IMG/VR virus record: IMGVR_UViG_3300021961_000540
Location: 1-26,400 of that record
DNA: 26,400 nucleotides
From: a virus
Reading direction: 5' to 3' (one strand)
Positions within the stretch are counted from its first letter, which is position 1. Each line of letters starts with the position of its first letter. Under the pieces are notes generated by a model, which was given only the letters and a program-made list of their open reading frames with translations, made no database searches and was not told the origin of the DNA. Shown here one piece after another: positions 1 through 8,493 of the stretch. Made by a program: the position numbers and the translations under genes.

Positions 1-66
1 AGTTTTGCAAATTTTACAGGAACTAACGCATCGGGTAATACCTACATCTATTTAGCAATAAAATAA
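1..66 (+). CDS. C-terminal end of a tail fibre-like protein (partial)
   Basis: The first reading frame is open from base 1 and stops with TAA at 64-66, giving the last 21 residues of a gene that begins outside the window. The end reads GNTYIYLAIK. A final Gly/Asn-Thr-Tyr-Ile-Tyr-Leu-Ala-Ile strand of this kind is, from memory, common at the C-terminus of lectin-like or fibre-like virion proteins in marine phages. The position just upstream of the packaging genes also fits a tail gene. The fragment is too short to prove a family. It could be any beta-rich virion protein. Confidence 0.45.
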   Translation, partial: SFANFTGTNASGNTYIYLAIK

Positions 67-98
67 TGAATGATTTGAAGATATACGGAGCAAAATAA
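66..98 (+). pseudogene. Ten-codon reading frame, possible remnant of a holin-like gene
   Basis: The ATG at 66-68 shares its A with the upstream stop (TAATG), a usual translational coupling in phages. It encodes MNDLKIYGAK and then stops at 96-98. The ten residues resemble the start of the holin-like protein at 25429 (MSDIRILGVS). From memory, similar Met-Asn-Asp-Leu-Lys-Ile-Tyr-Gly starts occur in small two-helix membrane proteins of related phages, placed between tail and terminase genes. Reading on past the stop gives only Asn, Lys and Ile codons, with no hydrophobic helix. If this is a remnant, the body of the gene has therefore been lost and replaced by an A/T repeat. It may equally be a chance frame. 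Confidence 0.25.
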
Positions 99-120
99 AA
101 TAAAATAATAAAATAATAAA
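92..120 (+). repeat. AAAAT/AAT repeat leader in front of the 121 gene
   Basis: This 29-base stretch contains only A and T, built from three AAAAT units followed by AATAA-type units, and it runs directly into an ATG at 121. There is no purine-rich Shine-Dalgarno sequence. Its likely role is an unstructured ribosome-entry leader of the kind used in Bacteroidota. A similar AAT run precedes the gene at 17175. Confidence 0.5.
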
Positions 121-342
121 ATGAATTTAATAAGAAAAATTAGTATTGGCCGTGATTATAAAAATGACGCAATGCATTATAGCGTTGGGCAAGAAGTTTA
201 TGGAAACCATATAATATGTGATATTATAGAAGAACAAGATAATTTTGTGGTATATATTAAAAAGAACGACGAAATATTGCCATGGAAATCTTTTAATAAA
301 AACATGGCTATCAGTATTGAATTTAATTTAAATTATGAATAG
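121..342 (+). CDS. Small conserved phage protein of unknown function (73 aa)
   Basis: A soluble 73-residue protein with no signal peptide or membrane segment. The N-terminal half contains ISIGRDYKNDAMHYSVGQ and the C-terminal half a WKSFN motif. From memory, small proteins with the pattern IS-IG-DYKNDAMHY...VGQ...WKSFN lie just upstream of the terminase genes in many marine phages, so this is a conserved family without a known role. The ATG follows an A/T-only leader, and the end overlaps the start of the next gene by 8 bases, so the two are probably translated together. I cannot assign a function. Confidence 0.75.
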   Translation: MNLIRKISIGRDYKNDAMHYSVGQEVYGNHIICDIIEEQDNFVVYIKKNDEILPWKSFNKNMAISIEFNLNYE

Positions 343-931
343 TATTTATTCTTTTATAATAAAACCTAAAGAAAATAGATATAATAACATTAAAAAAATA
401 AACAATAAAAGCTTAATACTTAACACATCGATAGAAGATCATAGATTTGTAAGTAGAAGTGCTATTGTTGTAGCTTTACCAAAAGCAATTAAAACTAATA
501 TAAAAATTGGTGATGAAATTATTGTTCACCATAATGTATTCAGAAGGTTTTATGATATGCAAGGTGAAGAAAAAAATAGTGGAAATTACTTTAAAGAAGA
601 TTTATATTTTTGCTATTTAGATCAAATATTTCTTTTTAAACAAAAAAACAATTGGAAAGCAATTGATGGATATTGCTTCATACAGCCAATAAAAAAAGAA
701 AACAATACATTTATATCTGAAGATAAAGAAGAGCCATTAAAAGGCTTTATAACGTATTCAGATGGCTCATATGGTATCAATAAACTGGTTGGATTTTCAC
801 CAGAGTCAGAATATGAGTTTATAATAGACAAAAAACGTCTATACAGAGTACCAATCAAATCTATTACTATTGAATATGACAGCAAAGGAACAGAAAAACC
901 GTATAATCCAGAGTGGGTACAAAGCAGTTGA
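335..931 (+). CDS. Possible GroES-like beta-barrel protein (198 aa)
   Basis: A 198-residue soluble protein that starts inside the end of the preceding gene. Around residues 57-95 it has IKIGDEIIVHHNVFRRFYD and then a segment with FKEDLYFCYLDQIFLFK. This layout, IGDEIIVHH followed by a flexible segment and a later hydrophobic strand, resembles the GroES/Cpn10 barrel with its mobile loop. Phages of several kinds carry GroES-like co-chaperonins for capsid folding (T4 gp31 is the known case). The protein is about twice the usual length of GroES, with N- and C-terminal extensions, and I see no diagnostic signature, so the fold is inference. It lies in a run of three small genes before the terminase, a place where a capsid-assembly helper would make sense. 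Confidence 0.5.
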   Translation: MNSIYSFIIKPKENRYNNIKKINNKSLILNTSIEDHRFVSRSAIVVALPKAIKTNIKIGDEIIVHHNVFRRFYDMQGEEKNSGNYFKEDLYFCYLDQIFLFKQKNNWKAIDGYCFIQPIKKENNTFISEDKEEPLKGFITYSDGSYGINKLVGFSPESEYEFIIDKKRLYRVPIKSITIEYDSKGTEKPYNPEWVQSS

Positions 932-1154
932 GGAACTTATTAAAGTAGCTGAAGAAGAAATTATTGTGCACGGCGGAGAAGATGAATTAGCGGCTGATAG
1001 ATTAAAAAATGCAGCAGCTACAAAAAAACTTGCAATATTTGATGCTTTTGAAATATTAAATAGAATAGAGATTGAAAAAGCATTATTAGAAAATAAACCT
1101 ATAGATAAAGAAGAAAAATCTTTTAGTGGGTTTGCAGAAAAAAGATCTAAATAA
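876..1154 (+). CDS. Small helical protein before terL, candidate small terminase subunit
   Basis: A 92-residue charged, mostly helical protein (start MTAKEQKNRI; core with KAVEELIKVAEEE and LKNAAATKKLAIFDAFEIL). The frame is also open from a TTG at 870. I prefer the ATG at 876, which lies inside the last part of the previous gene and overlaps it by 56 bases in another frame. The stop at 1152-1154 overlaps the terL ATG (TAATG), which suggests coupled translation. From memory, a small protein with the LKNAAATKKLAIFDAFEIL core precedes terL in related marine phages. Position and size suit a small terminase (DNA-recognition) subunit, but no helix-turn-helix is obvious, so the role is inferred from position only. 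Confidence 0.6.
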   Translation: MTAKEQKNRIIQSGYKAVEELIKVAEEEIIVHGGEDELAADRLKNAAATKKLAIFDAFEILNRIEIEKALLENKPIDKEEKSFSGFAEKRSK

Positions 1155-3364
1155 TGTATAAACAAACATTATTAAATATAGTTGAGCCGATTAAAAAAAC
1201 AACTATTCATAGATTGAATGCTAAAAAAGCATGGAAATACGGCTACAATGAAGAACACGATATTATTGTTATAAGTAAAAGCGGTAAGATTGGTGAAATA
1301 TACCAGATACAGAATTTGTGTATAGCATTACCGGAAGTGCCTAAAAAGGTAGATAACAACAATAATAAATGGCAACCTCATGAATACCCAAAAGATTTAA
1401 AGAATATAAAAAGTATTTTTGATTGGGAAGGGTATCCATTAGAATTTAAAGAAAAATGGTATGCATATATTGATAGAGAATTTACCAGACGCGAAGAAGG
1501 ATATTGGTTTTATAACAAGGATATACCTACTTATATTACTGGTTCTCATTACATGTACTTGCAGCACACCAAAATTGATGTTGGGCAACCAGATTATAGA
1601 GAAGCAAATAGACTATTCTTTATATTCTGGGAAGCTTGCAAAGCAGATAAAAGGTGCTACGGAATGTGTTACCTTAAAAATAGACGGTCAGGTTTTAGTT
1701 TTATGTCCAGCTCTGAAACAGTACATCAAGCCACAATTACTTCAGATGCCAGGTTCGGTATATTATCAAAGTCTGGATCGGATGCAAAAAAAATGTTTAC
1801 CGATAAAGTCGTTCCCATATCGGTCAACTACCCGTTCTTTTTTAAACCAATACAGGACGGGATGGATAGGCCAAAGTCGGAGCTTGCATACAGGGTCCCG
1901 GCCTCAAAGCTTACCAGAAAATCGATTACGTCTACAAGCGAAAGACAAACACTAGAAGGATTAGATACTACTATTGACTGGAAGAATACTGGTGACAATA
2001 GTTATGATGGTGAAAAATTAAGATTGCTAATCCATGATGAATCTGGTAAATGGGAAAGACCTGATAATATATTAAATAACTGGAGGGTTACAAAAACCAC
2101 TTTAAGACTAGGTAGTAAAATCATAGGCAAATGTATGATGGGCTCTACCTCTAATGCTTTAGACAAAGGAGGGGATAATTTTAAAAAGCTTTACAATGAT
2201 TCAGACGTCACAAAAAGAAATAAAAATGGGCAAACTAGCTCAGGATTATATAGTTTGTTCATACCTATGGAATGGAATTACGAAGGATTCATTGATTCTT
2301 TTGGACACCCTGTCTTTAATACACCCTCAGAACAAGTACTTGGGCCTGACAATGAATATATATCAATGGGAGTAATTGATTTTTGGGATAACGAAGTTGA
2401 AGGTTTAAAACACGATAGTGATGCTTTAAATGAATATTATCGTCAATTTCCAAGAACCGAAGAGCATGCTTTTCGTGATGAAACAAAAAACAGTATATTT
2501 AATTTAAGTAAAATATACGAGCAAATAGATTACAACGAAGATTTAAAATCTAACGGAGTAATAACCAGGGGAAACTTCCAGTGGGAGAATGGAATAAAAG
2601 ATACAAAAGTAATTTTTTATCCAGATTTAAACGGAAGGTTTAATATTGCTTGGATTCCACCTTTAAATTTACAAAATCGTGTAATATTAAAAAATGGAAT
2701 AAAACATCCTGGAAATGAGCATATAGGGGCATTTGGATGTGACTCTTATGATATTTCCGGTACAACAGATGGTAGAGGATCAAAAGGAGCACTACACGGA
2801 CTTACTAAATTTAGTATGGAAGATGCGCCTGCAAATACATTTTTTTTAGAATATATAGCTAGACCACAAACAGCTGAAATATTCTTTGAAGATGTTTTAA
2901 TGTCGTTAGTGTTTTATGGTATGCCACTACTGGCTGAAAATAACAAACCAAGATTGTTATATTATTTAAAAAGAAGAGGTTACAGGGGTTATTCAATGAA
3001 TAGACCAGATAAAGCTATTAACAAACTTTCTGTAACGGAAAAAGAAATTGGGGGGATGCCCAACTCTTCTGAAGATATAAAACAAATCCACGCAGCAGCA
3101 ATTGAGTCTTATATTGAAAAGCATGTTGGTCTGCAAGAAAATGGTGATTACGGCAATATATATTTTAATAAAACATTAAATGACTGGTCAAAATTTAATA
3201 TAAACAATAGAACGAAATTTGATGCAACTATCAGTTCGGGACTTGCTATAATGGCATGTAATAGGCATTTGTATGAGCCTAAAAAACTTAGAACAACGGC
3301 AAAATTAGATTTTGGCTTTAAAAAATATAACAATCAAGGACATATTTCAAAAATAATAAAATAG
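1154..3364 (+). CDS. terL: Terminase large subunit
   Basis: A 736-residue packaging motor that cuts and translocates phage DNA into the prohead through the portal. The N-terminal ATPase shows a deviant Walker A loop (KNRRSGFS, residues 175-182), of the K-x-R-R-x-G-F-S type from memory seen in crAss-like phages instead of the classical GxxxxGKS. Walker B follows at residues 291-296 (LLIHDE, with D295 and catalytic E296). The C-terminal RNase H-like nuclease shows its first acidic residue in GAFGCDSYD (D530) and its third in KFDATISSG (D690). The length fits crAss-like large terminases. It abuts the portal gene with no gap (TAG then ATG). Odd feature: codons for about residues 213-258 are GC-richer than the rest of the gene. 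Confidence 0.93.
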   Translation: MYKQTLLNIVEPIKKTTIHRLNAKKAWKYGYNEEHDIIVISKSGKIGEIYQIQNLCIALPEVPKKVDNNNNKWQPHEYPKDLKNIKSIFDWEGYPLEFKEKWYAYIDREFTRREEGYWFYNKDIPTYITGSHYMYLQHTKIDVGQPDYREANRLFFIFWEACKADKRCYGMCYLKNRRSGFSFMSSSETVHQATITSDARFGILSKSGSDAKKMFTDKVVPISVNYPFFFKPIQDGMDRPKSELAYRVPASKLTRKSITSTSERQTLEGLDTTIDWKNTGDNSYDGEKLRLLIHDESGKWERPDNILNNWRVTKTTLRLGSKIIGKCMMGSTSNALDKGGDNFKKLYNDSDVTKRNKNGQTSSGLYSLFIPMEWNYEGFIDSFGHPVFNTPSEQVLGPDNEYISMGVIDFWDNEVEGLKHDSDALNEYYRQFPRTEEHAFRDETKNSIFNLSKIYEQIDYNEDLKSNGVITRGNFQWENGIKDTKVIFYPDLNGRFNIAWIPPLNLQNRVILKNGIKHPGNEHIGAFGCDSYDISGTTDGRGSKGALHGLTKFSMEDAPANTFFLEYIARPQTAEIFFEDVLMSLVFYGMPLLAENNKPRLLYYLKRRGYRGYSMNRPDKAINKLSVTEKEIGGMPNSSEDIKQIHAAAIESYIEKHVGLQENGDYGNIYFNKTLNDWSKFNINNRTKFDATISSGLAIMACNRHLYEPKKLRTTAKLDFGFKKYNNQGHISKIIK

Positions 3365-5782
3365 ATGTTACAAGCACAACCAAAAGGTATATTCCCAAGT
3401 CAGGCTGTTTCAGATAAAGAAAAGAGCAGCTTAGAGTATGGAATGGAAATTTCAAGAGCCATTGAAGCAGAATGGTTTAAAAGAGATTCGGGAACAAACC
3501 GTTATTTTGCAAATCGAGATAATTTTCATAGATTAAGATTGTATGCCAGAGGCGAGCAATCAATTCAAAAGTATAAAGATGAATTATCTATTAATGGGGA
3601 TTTATCTTATTTAAACCTTGACTGGAAGCCGGTACCTATTATTCCTAAATTTGTAGACATCGTTGTTAATGGTATTGGGGAAAGAGCATACGATATAAAA
3701 GCATATTCACAAGATTCAGCTTCTATAAAGAAAAGAAGCAATTATATGGAATCTATTATAAAAGATATGCAAACCCGTGAAATAGCCGACCAAATTCAAC
3801 AACAGCTTGGTATAGATGTTTATGAAAATGATAAAGCTACTTTGCCGGAAACAGAAGAAGAGTTGGCATTACATATGCAGCTTGATTACAAGCAATCAAT
3901 TGAAATAGCACAAGAAGAAGCTATTAACAATGTGCTAGACCATAATAAATACCATTTATTAAAGAAAAGATTAGATTATGATATAGCTGTTATTGGTATG
4001 GGTTGTACTAAAAACAGCTTTAATACATCTGAAGGTATTAAAATAGAATATGTTGATCCCTCTGATATAGTTTATTCTTATACAGAATCACCGTATTTTG
4101 ATGATATATATTATGTAGGTGAAATAAGAAAAGTATCATTAATTGAGCTTAAAAAACAATATCCTAGTTTAACAGAAGAGGATATTAAAGAAATTGAAGG
4201 AAAAGGCAACGATGCAATAATGTATAATAAGTCTTATTCCGCAATGGATACAAATGACAGATCTTATGTGTATGTTCTTTATTTTGAATATAAAACATTC
4301 AAGAATCAAGTATATAAAATAAAAGAAACGGCTAGTGGTGCTAATAAAGCTTTAAAGAAAGACGATAGTTTTAATCCACCGAAAGATCAAAGAGCTCGTT
4401 TTGAAAAAGTATCAAGATCTATAGAAGTAATATATGAAGGTGCTAAAGTTATTGGAGCAAACAAATTGCTTAAATGGCAAGTTGCTGAAAACATGACCCG
4501 ACCAAAAGCTGATACAACCAAAGCGCAGTTTAGTTATAATATAGTAGCACCAAGAATGTATAAAGGTGCTGTAGAATCATTAGTAAGTAGAATGACAACA
4601 TTTGCTGATATGATTCAAATAACACATTTAAAATTACAACAGGTACTTTCAAGAATGGTGCCTGATGGTATATTTTTAGATGCAGATGGTATTGCCGAAA
4701 TTGATTTGGGCAACGGTACAAATTACAACGCGCAAGAAGCACTTAATATGTACTTCCAAACAGGTTCTGTTATTGGTAGATCAATGACACAAGACGGTGA
4801 GTTTAATCACGGTAGAGTACCTATTCAAGAATTACAAACATCTGGAGCAAACGCTAAAATTTCAAGTTTAATTAGCTCTTATAATTATTACTTGCAAATG
4901 ATTAGAGATGTTACGGGATTAAATGAAGCTCGTGACGGTAGCACTCCTGATAAAAATGCACTTGTTGGATTACAAAAATTAGCTGCTGCAAATTCAAATA
5001 CAGCAACAAGACACATATTACAAGCTGGTTTATATTTAACATTAAAAACAGCTGAAGCTATTAGCTTAAGAATATCAGATGTATTAGAATATTCAAATAC
5101 AAAAAATAATTTTATTCAGAGCATCGGAAAATATAATGTTGGAATATTGCAAGATTTAAACGAGTTACATCTTCATGATTTTGGTATTTTCCTAGAATTA
5201 TCCCCAGATGAAGAAGAAAAACAGCTTTTAGAAAATAATATACAAATGGCATTAAGTAGAGATCAAATATTCTTAGAAGATGCTATTGATATTAGAGAAG
5301 TTAAAAATCTTAAACTTGCTAATCAATTATTAAAAATACGCAGACGTAAGAAAAATGAAGATGACAGAGCACAGCAAATGCAAAATATCCAAGCACAGTC
5401 TCAGTCAAATACACAAGCCGCACAAAATGCAGCCCAAATAGATTTACAAAAACAGCAAGCTATTACAAATTCAAAAGTACAATTAGCTACCGCCGAACAC
5501 GATTTAAGTATGCAAAAATTAGAACGTGAAGCGATGCTCAAGAAAGAGCTTATGGTACATGAGTTTGAGTTAAATCAGCAACTTAAAGAAATGGATTTAC
5601 GGGTAATTAAAGATAAAGAGAGTTATAAAGAAGATCGCAAGGACGAAAGAACAAAAATTCAAGCTAGTCAGCAATCAGAACTTATAGAACAAAGAAAAAA
5701 CAATACACCACCGAAAAAATTTGAATCCGCTGGATTTGATACTTTGGGGGGATTTGGTTTAGAACAATTTGAACCAAGGTAA
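3365..5782 (+). CDS. Portal protein with long coiled-coil C-terminus
   Basis: An 805-residue protein placed directly after terL, where the portal is expected. The portal forms the dodecameric ring at the capsid vertex through which DNA passes. Residues about 79-103 contain a segment with LSYLNLDWKPVPIIPKFVDI, which from memory is typical of crAss-like portals. The middle of the protein is mixed alpha/beta. From about residue 655 to 775 it is rich in Gln, Ala, Lys and Glu without prolines, predicting a long helix or coiled coil. In portals such a part forms the barrel that projects into the capsid. The tail ends with a Phe/Gly-rich segment (GFDTLGGFGLEQF). The next gene follows after a 39-base A/T spacer. 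Confidence 0.88.
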   Translation: MLQAQPKGIFPSQAVSDKEKSSLEYGMEISRAIEAEWFKRDSGTNRYFANRDNFHRLRLYARGEQSIQKYKDELSINGDLSYLNLDWKPVPIIPKFVDIVVNGIGERAYDIKAYSQDSASIKKRSNYMESIIKDMQTREIADQIQQQLGIDVYENDKATLPETEEELALHMQLDYKQSIEIAQEEAINNVLDHNKYHLLKKRLDYDIAVIGMGCTKNSFNTSEGIKIEYVDPSDIVYSYTESPYFDDIYYVGEIRKVSLIELKKQYPSLTEEDIKEIEGKGNDAIMYNKSYSAMDTNDRSYVYVLYFEYKTFKNQVYKIKETASGANKALKKDDSFNPPKDQRARFEKVSRSIEVIYEGAKVIGANKLLKWQVAENMTRPKADTTKAQFSYNIVAPRMYKGAVESLVSRMTTFADMIQITHLKLQQVLSRMVPDGIFLDADGIAEIDLGNGTNYNAQEALNMYFQTGSVIGRSMTQDGEFNHGRVPIQELQTSGANAKISSLISSYNYYLQMIRDVTGLNEARDGSTPDKNALVGLQKLAAANSNTATRHILQAGLYLTLKTAEAISLRISDVLEYSNTKNNFIQSIGKYNVGILQDLNELHLHDFGIFLELSPDEEEKQLLENNIQMALSRDQIFLEDAIDIREVKNLKLANQLLKIRRRKKNEDDRAQQMQNIQAQSQSNTQAAQNAAQIDLQKQQAITNSKVQLATAEHDLSMQKLEREAMLKKELMVHEFELNQQLKEMDLRVIKDKESYKEDRKDERTKIQASQQSELIEQRKNNTPPKKFESAGFDTLGGFGLEQFEPR

Positions 5783-5821
5783 CATAAGTTACAATTTTTA
5801 TTAATTTTATAATATTATATT

Positions 5822-7021
5822 ATGTCAGAACAAACAGCCAAGGTTGTTGTTGATGAACAACTATCAGCAGCCGAAAAAGAAGAACAAGTCTTAGAGGCCG
5901 CGGGAGTGGACACTAAGGCTGACGATGGAGTTTTTAAAGTAGACTTAAGAAAACAACCAAAAGAAGAAGAAAATGCCGTTCAAGAACAAGAAACAGAAAG
6001 CAGCGTGCTGGATAGCACACAACAAAGCGATGAAAGCGGGGAAGGTGCCGAAGTGGAATTGCAAAAAGTGGGCGAAGGAGACGAAAAAGAAACTGAAGTA
6101 GTCTTAGAAAAAATTGAAGATGATGTTGAAGAAGCGCCTGCAAAAGAAGAAATTACAAAAGAAGACGTAATTCAAGAAGCATCGGAATCAAACAATATTG
6201 AACTACCTGAAAATATACAAAAGGTAGTTGATTTTATGAATGAAACAGGTGGATCATTAGAAGACTATGTAAGATTAAACGCTGATTATAGTCAAATAGA
6301 TGAATCTACTTTATTATATGAATACTACAAGCAAACTAAATCTCACTTGGATAAAGAAGAGATTGATTTTTTAATAGAAGATTCTTTTTCTTATGATGAA
6401 GAAATGGATGAAGAAAGAGATATTAAAAGAAAAAAGTTAGCTTACAAAGAAGAAGTTGCCAAAGCCAAAAGTTTTTTGGAAAATCTAAAGAGTAAATATT
6501 ACGAAGAGGTCAAGTTGAACTCTAAGTTAACTCCCGATCAACAAAAAGCAATTGACTTTTTCAATCGATACAGCAAGGAGCAATCCGAAACGCAAGATGT
6601 AGCACAAAAGCAAAAGCAGCATTTTGACAAAGTAACTAATGATGTTTTTAACGAAGGATTCAAAGGTTTTGATTTTTCTGTTGGAGACTCTAAATTTAGA
6701 TACAAAGTGTCAGATGTAAATTCGGTAAAAGAAGTTCAGAGTGACATTATGAATGTTATAAGTAAATACTTAGACAATAATAATATGCTCTCTGATGCTA
6801 AAGGTTACCACAAAGCTTTGTTTGCAGCGCAGAATGCGGATGCAATTGCAAATCACTTTTATGAACAAGGAAAAGCCGATGCAATAAAAGAAATTTCTTT
6901 AGAATCCAAGAATATAAATATGGATGCTAGGAAAAGTCCAGTTGTTGAAGCCGGTGGGATTAAAGTTAGAGCAATTACAGGAGAAGATAGTTCTAAGCTA
7001 AAAATAAAACTTAGACAATAA
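5822..7021 (+). CDS. Capsid scaffolding protein-like
   Basis: A 399-residue protein between portal and major capsid genes, the usual place of the scaffold that templates prohead assembly and is later removed. The first 140 residues are extremely rich in Glu, Asp, Gln, Lys and Ser with almost no large hydrophobics, so probably disordered and acidic. The middle (about 190-300) is charged and helical. The end is short and basic (KLKIKLRQ), like the capsid-binding tail of many scaffolds. No protease motif is seen. Assignment rests on position and composition, not on sequence family. The start ATG follows an A/T-only 39-base leader without a Shine-Dalgarno sequence. Confidence 0.65.
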   Translation: MSEQTAKVVVDEQLSAAEKEEQVLEAAGVDTKADDGVFKVDLRKQPKEEENAVQEQETESSVLDSTQQSDESGEGAEVELQKVGEGDEKETEVVLEKIEDDVEEAPAKEEITKEDVIQEASESNNIELPENIQKVVDFMNETGGSLEDYVRLNADYSQIDESTLLYEYYKQTKSHLDKEEIDFLIEDSFSYDEEMDEERDIKRKKLAYKEEVAKAKSFLENLKSKYYEEVKLNSKLTPDQQKAIDFFNRYSKEQSETQDVAQKQKQHFDKVTNDVFNEGFKGFDFSVGDSKFRYKVSDVNSVKEVQSDIMNVISKYLDNNNMLSDAKGYHKALFAAQNADAIANHFYEQGKADAIKEISLESKNINMDARKSPVVEAGGIKVRAITGEDSSKLKIKLRQ

Positions 7022-7039
7022 TTTAAAAAAATAATTACA

Positions 7040-8419
7040 ATGGCAGTTATTACTCCTACTGGCGGCGCGAACCTAAATGCAGTTCCAGCTCCAGTAAAAC
7101 AAACATTATCTACAAACTACCTTTCATTTACAGGTGGTGCTAACGACTGGTCTCAGCAATATTTACCAGAATTATATGAAGCAGAAGTAGAGCGATATGG
7201 TGATCGTTCAGTTTCTTCTTTCTTAAGAATGGTTGGTGCTGAAATGCCAATGACTTCTGATCAGGTTGTATGGTCTGAGCAAGGAAGATTACACTTATCT
7301 TATGCTGGAACTCTTGCTGCAGCTACAGGTATTATCACAGCAAACGGACACGGAGTTCGCGTTGGACAAACAATTGTTGTTTCTGACGGAAGTACTACAG
7401 TGAAAGCTTACGTTTCTGCAGTAACTACTAACACTATTACAGCAAAACGTTACGACAAAGCGCTTTTCACTACTGATACTGACTTCGCTGATGGGGCTGT
7501 TAATTTATTCGTTTATGGTTCTGAGTTCGCTAAAGGAACTACTGGAATCAACGAATCAATCACTCCTTCTTTCCAATCTTTCACTAACCAACCAATTATC
7601 ATTAAAGACAAATACGAAGTATCTGGCTCTGATGCATCTCAAATTGGATGGGTTGAAGTAACTGGAGAGTCTGGACAATCTGGATATTTATGGTATCTAA
7701 AAGCTGAAGGCGATACTCGCACTCGTTTTGAAGATTATCTTGAAATGTCTGTAGTAGAAGGTGAAGAAGCGGCTGCTGGTTCAGGTGCTGCTGGTATTAC
7801 CGGAATTAAAGGAACTGAAGGGCTTTTCGCTGCTATTCAAGATCGTGGTCACGTGACTGCTGGTGTTGATGGAAACGATGCTACTGAAGATCTTGCTGAT
7901 TTTGATGAAATCCTTAAGAAACTTGACAAGCAAGGAGCTATTGAAGAAAATATGCTTTTCTTAAATCGTTCAGTATCATTAAACATTGATGATATGCTTG
8001 CTGCACAAAACTCTTACGGTTCAGGTGGTACTTCTTACGGTGTTTTCTCAAACAGCGAAGATATGGCCCTTAACTTAGGATTTAGCGGATTCCGCAGAGG
8101 TTCTTATGACTTCTATAAAACTGATTGGAAATACTTAAATGACGCTAGCACTCGCGGACTTATTACTGATGTTCGCGGAGTATTAGTTCCCGCAGGTACT
8201 TCTACAATCTATGACCAAACTCTAGGCAAAAACCTAAAACGTCCATTCTTACACGTACGCTACAGAGCTTCTGAAGCTGACGACAGAAAAATGAAGTCTT
8301 GGACGACTGGTTCAGTAGGTGGAGCTTTCACATCTGATTTAGATGCTATGGAAGTACACTATCTATCTGAAAGATGTCTAGTTGTACAAGGCGCTAATAA
8401 CTTTATGTTATTAAACTAG
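7040..8419 (+). CDS. Major capsid protein
   Basis: A 459-residue protein that builds the icosahedral shell. It follows the scaffold gene by 18 bases. The C-terminal region contains LHVRYRASEADDRKMKSW (about residues 405-422) and YLSERCLVVQGANNFMLLN (441-459), which I recognise from HK97-fold capsid proteins of crAss-like and related marine phages. Residues about 92-165 are Gly/Thr/Val-rich (GHGVRVGQTIVVSDGS) and look like a beta-rich insertion, possibly a surface domain or extended loop. Codon use differs from the neighbours: many TTC, TAC, AAC, GAC and CGC codons, and a higher GC content, as expected for the most highly expressed virion gene. A strong intrinsic terminator begins 9 bases after the stop. 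Confidence 0.9.
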   Translation: MAVITPTGGANLNAVPAPVKQTLSTNYLSFTGGANDWSQQYLPELYEAEVERYGDRSVSSFLRMVGAEMPMTSDQVVWSEQGRLHLSYAGTLAAATGIITANGHGVRVGQTIVVSDGSTTVKAYVSAVTTNTITAKRYDKALFTTDTDFADGAVNLFVYGSEFAKGTTGINESITPSFQSFTNQPIIIKDKYEVSGSDASQIGWVEVTGESGQSGYLWYLKAEGDTRTRFEDYLEMSVVEGEEAAAGSGAAGITGIKGTEGLFAAIQDRGHVTAGVDGNDATEDLADFDEILKKLDKQGAIEENMLFLNRSVSLNIDDMLAAQNSYGSGGTSYGVFSNSEDMALNLGFSGFRRGSYDFYKTDWKYLNDASTRGLITDVRGVLVPAGTSTIYDQTLGKNLKRPFLHVRYRASEADDRKMKSWTTGSVGGAFTSDLDAMEVHYLSERCLVVQGANNFMLLN

Positions 8420-8428
8420 TATTTTAAT

Positions 8429-8480
8429 GTAAAGAACGGGGCGCTTACGGGCGTCCCTGCCTTTACTTTTTATTTATTTA
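8429..8480 (+). terminator. Rho-independent terminator after the capsid gene
   Basis: The outer stem is GTAAAG (8429-8434) with CTTTAC (8461-8466). The inner stem is GGGGCGC with GCGTCCC (one G-T pair) around the loop TTACGG, with a 3-by-3 internal bulge between the two stems. The sequence TTTTTATTTATTTA follows at once. This is a textbook terminator and probably limits read-through from the capsid gene into the tail genes. Confidence 0.88.
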
Positions 8481-8493
8481 ATCTTATTATATC

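Noticed and set aside
1461-1955. Plus-strand frame of 164 codons inside terL
   Set aside because: It overlaps the ATPase domain of an intact terL gene with clear motifs in the other frame. Its length is due to the local codon composition.
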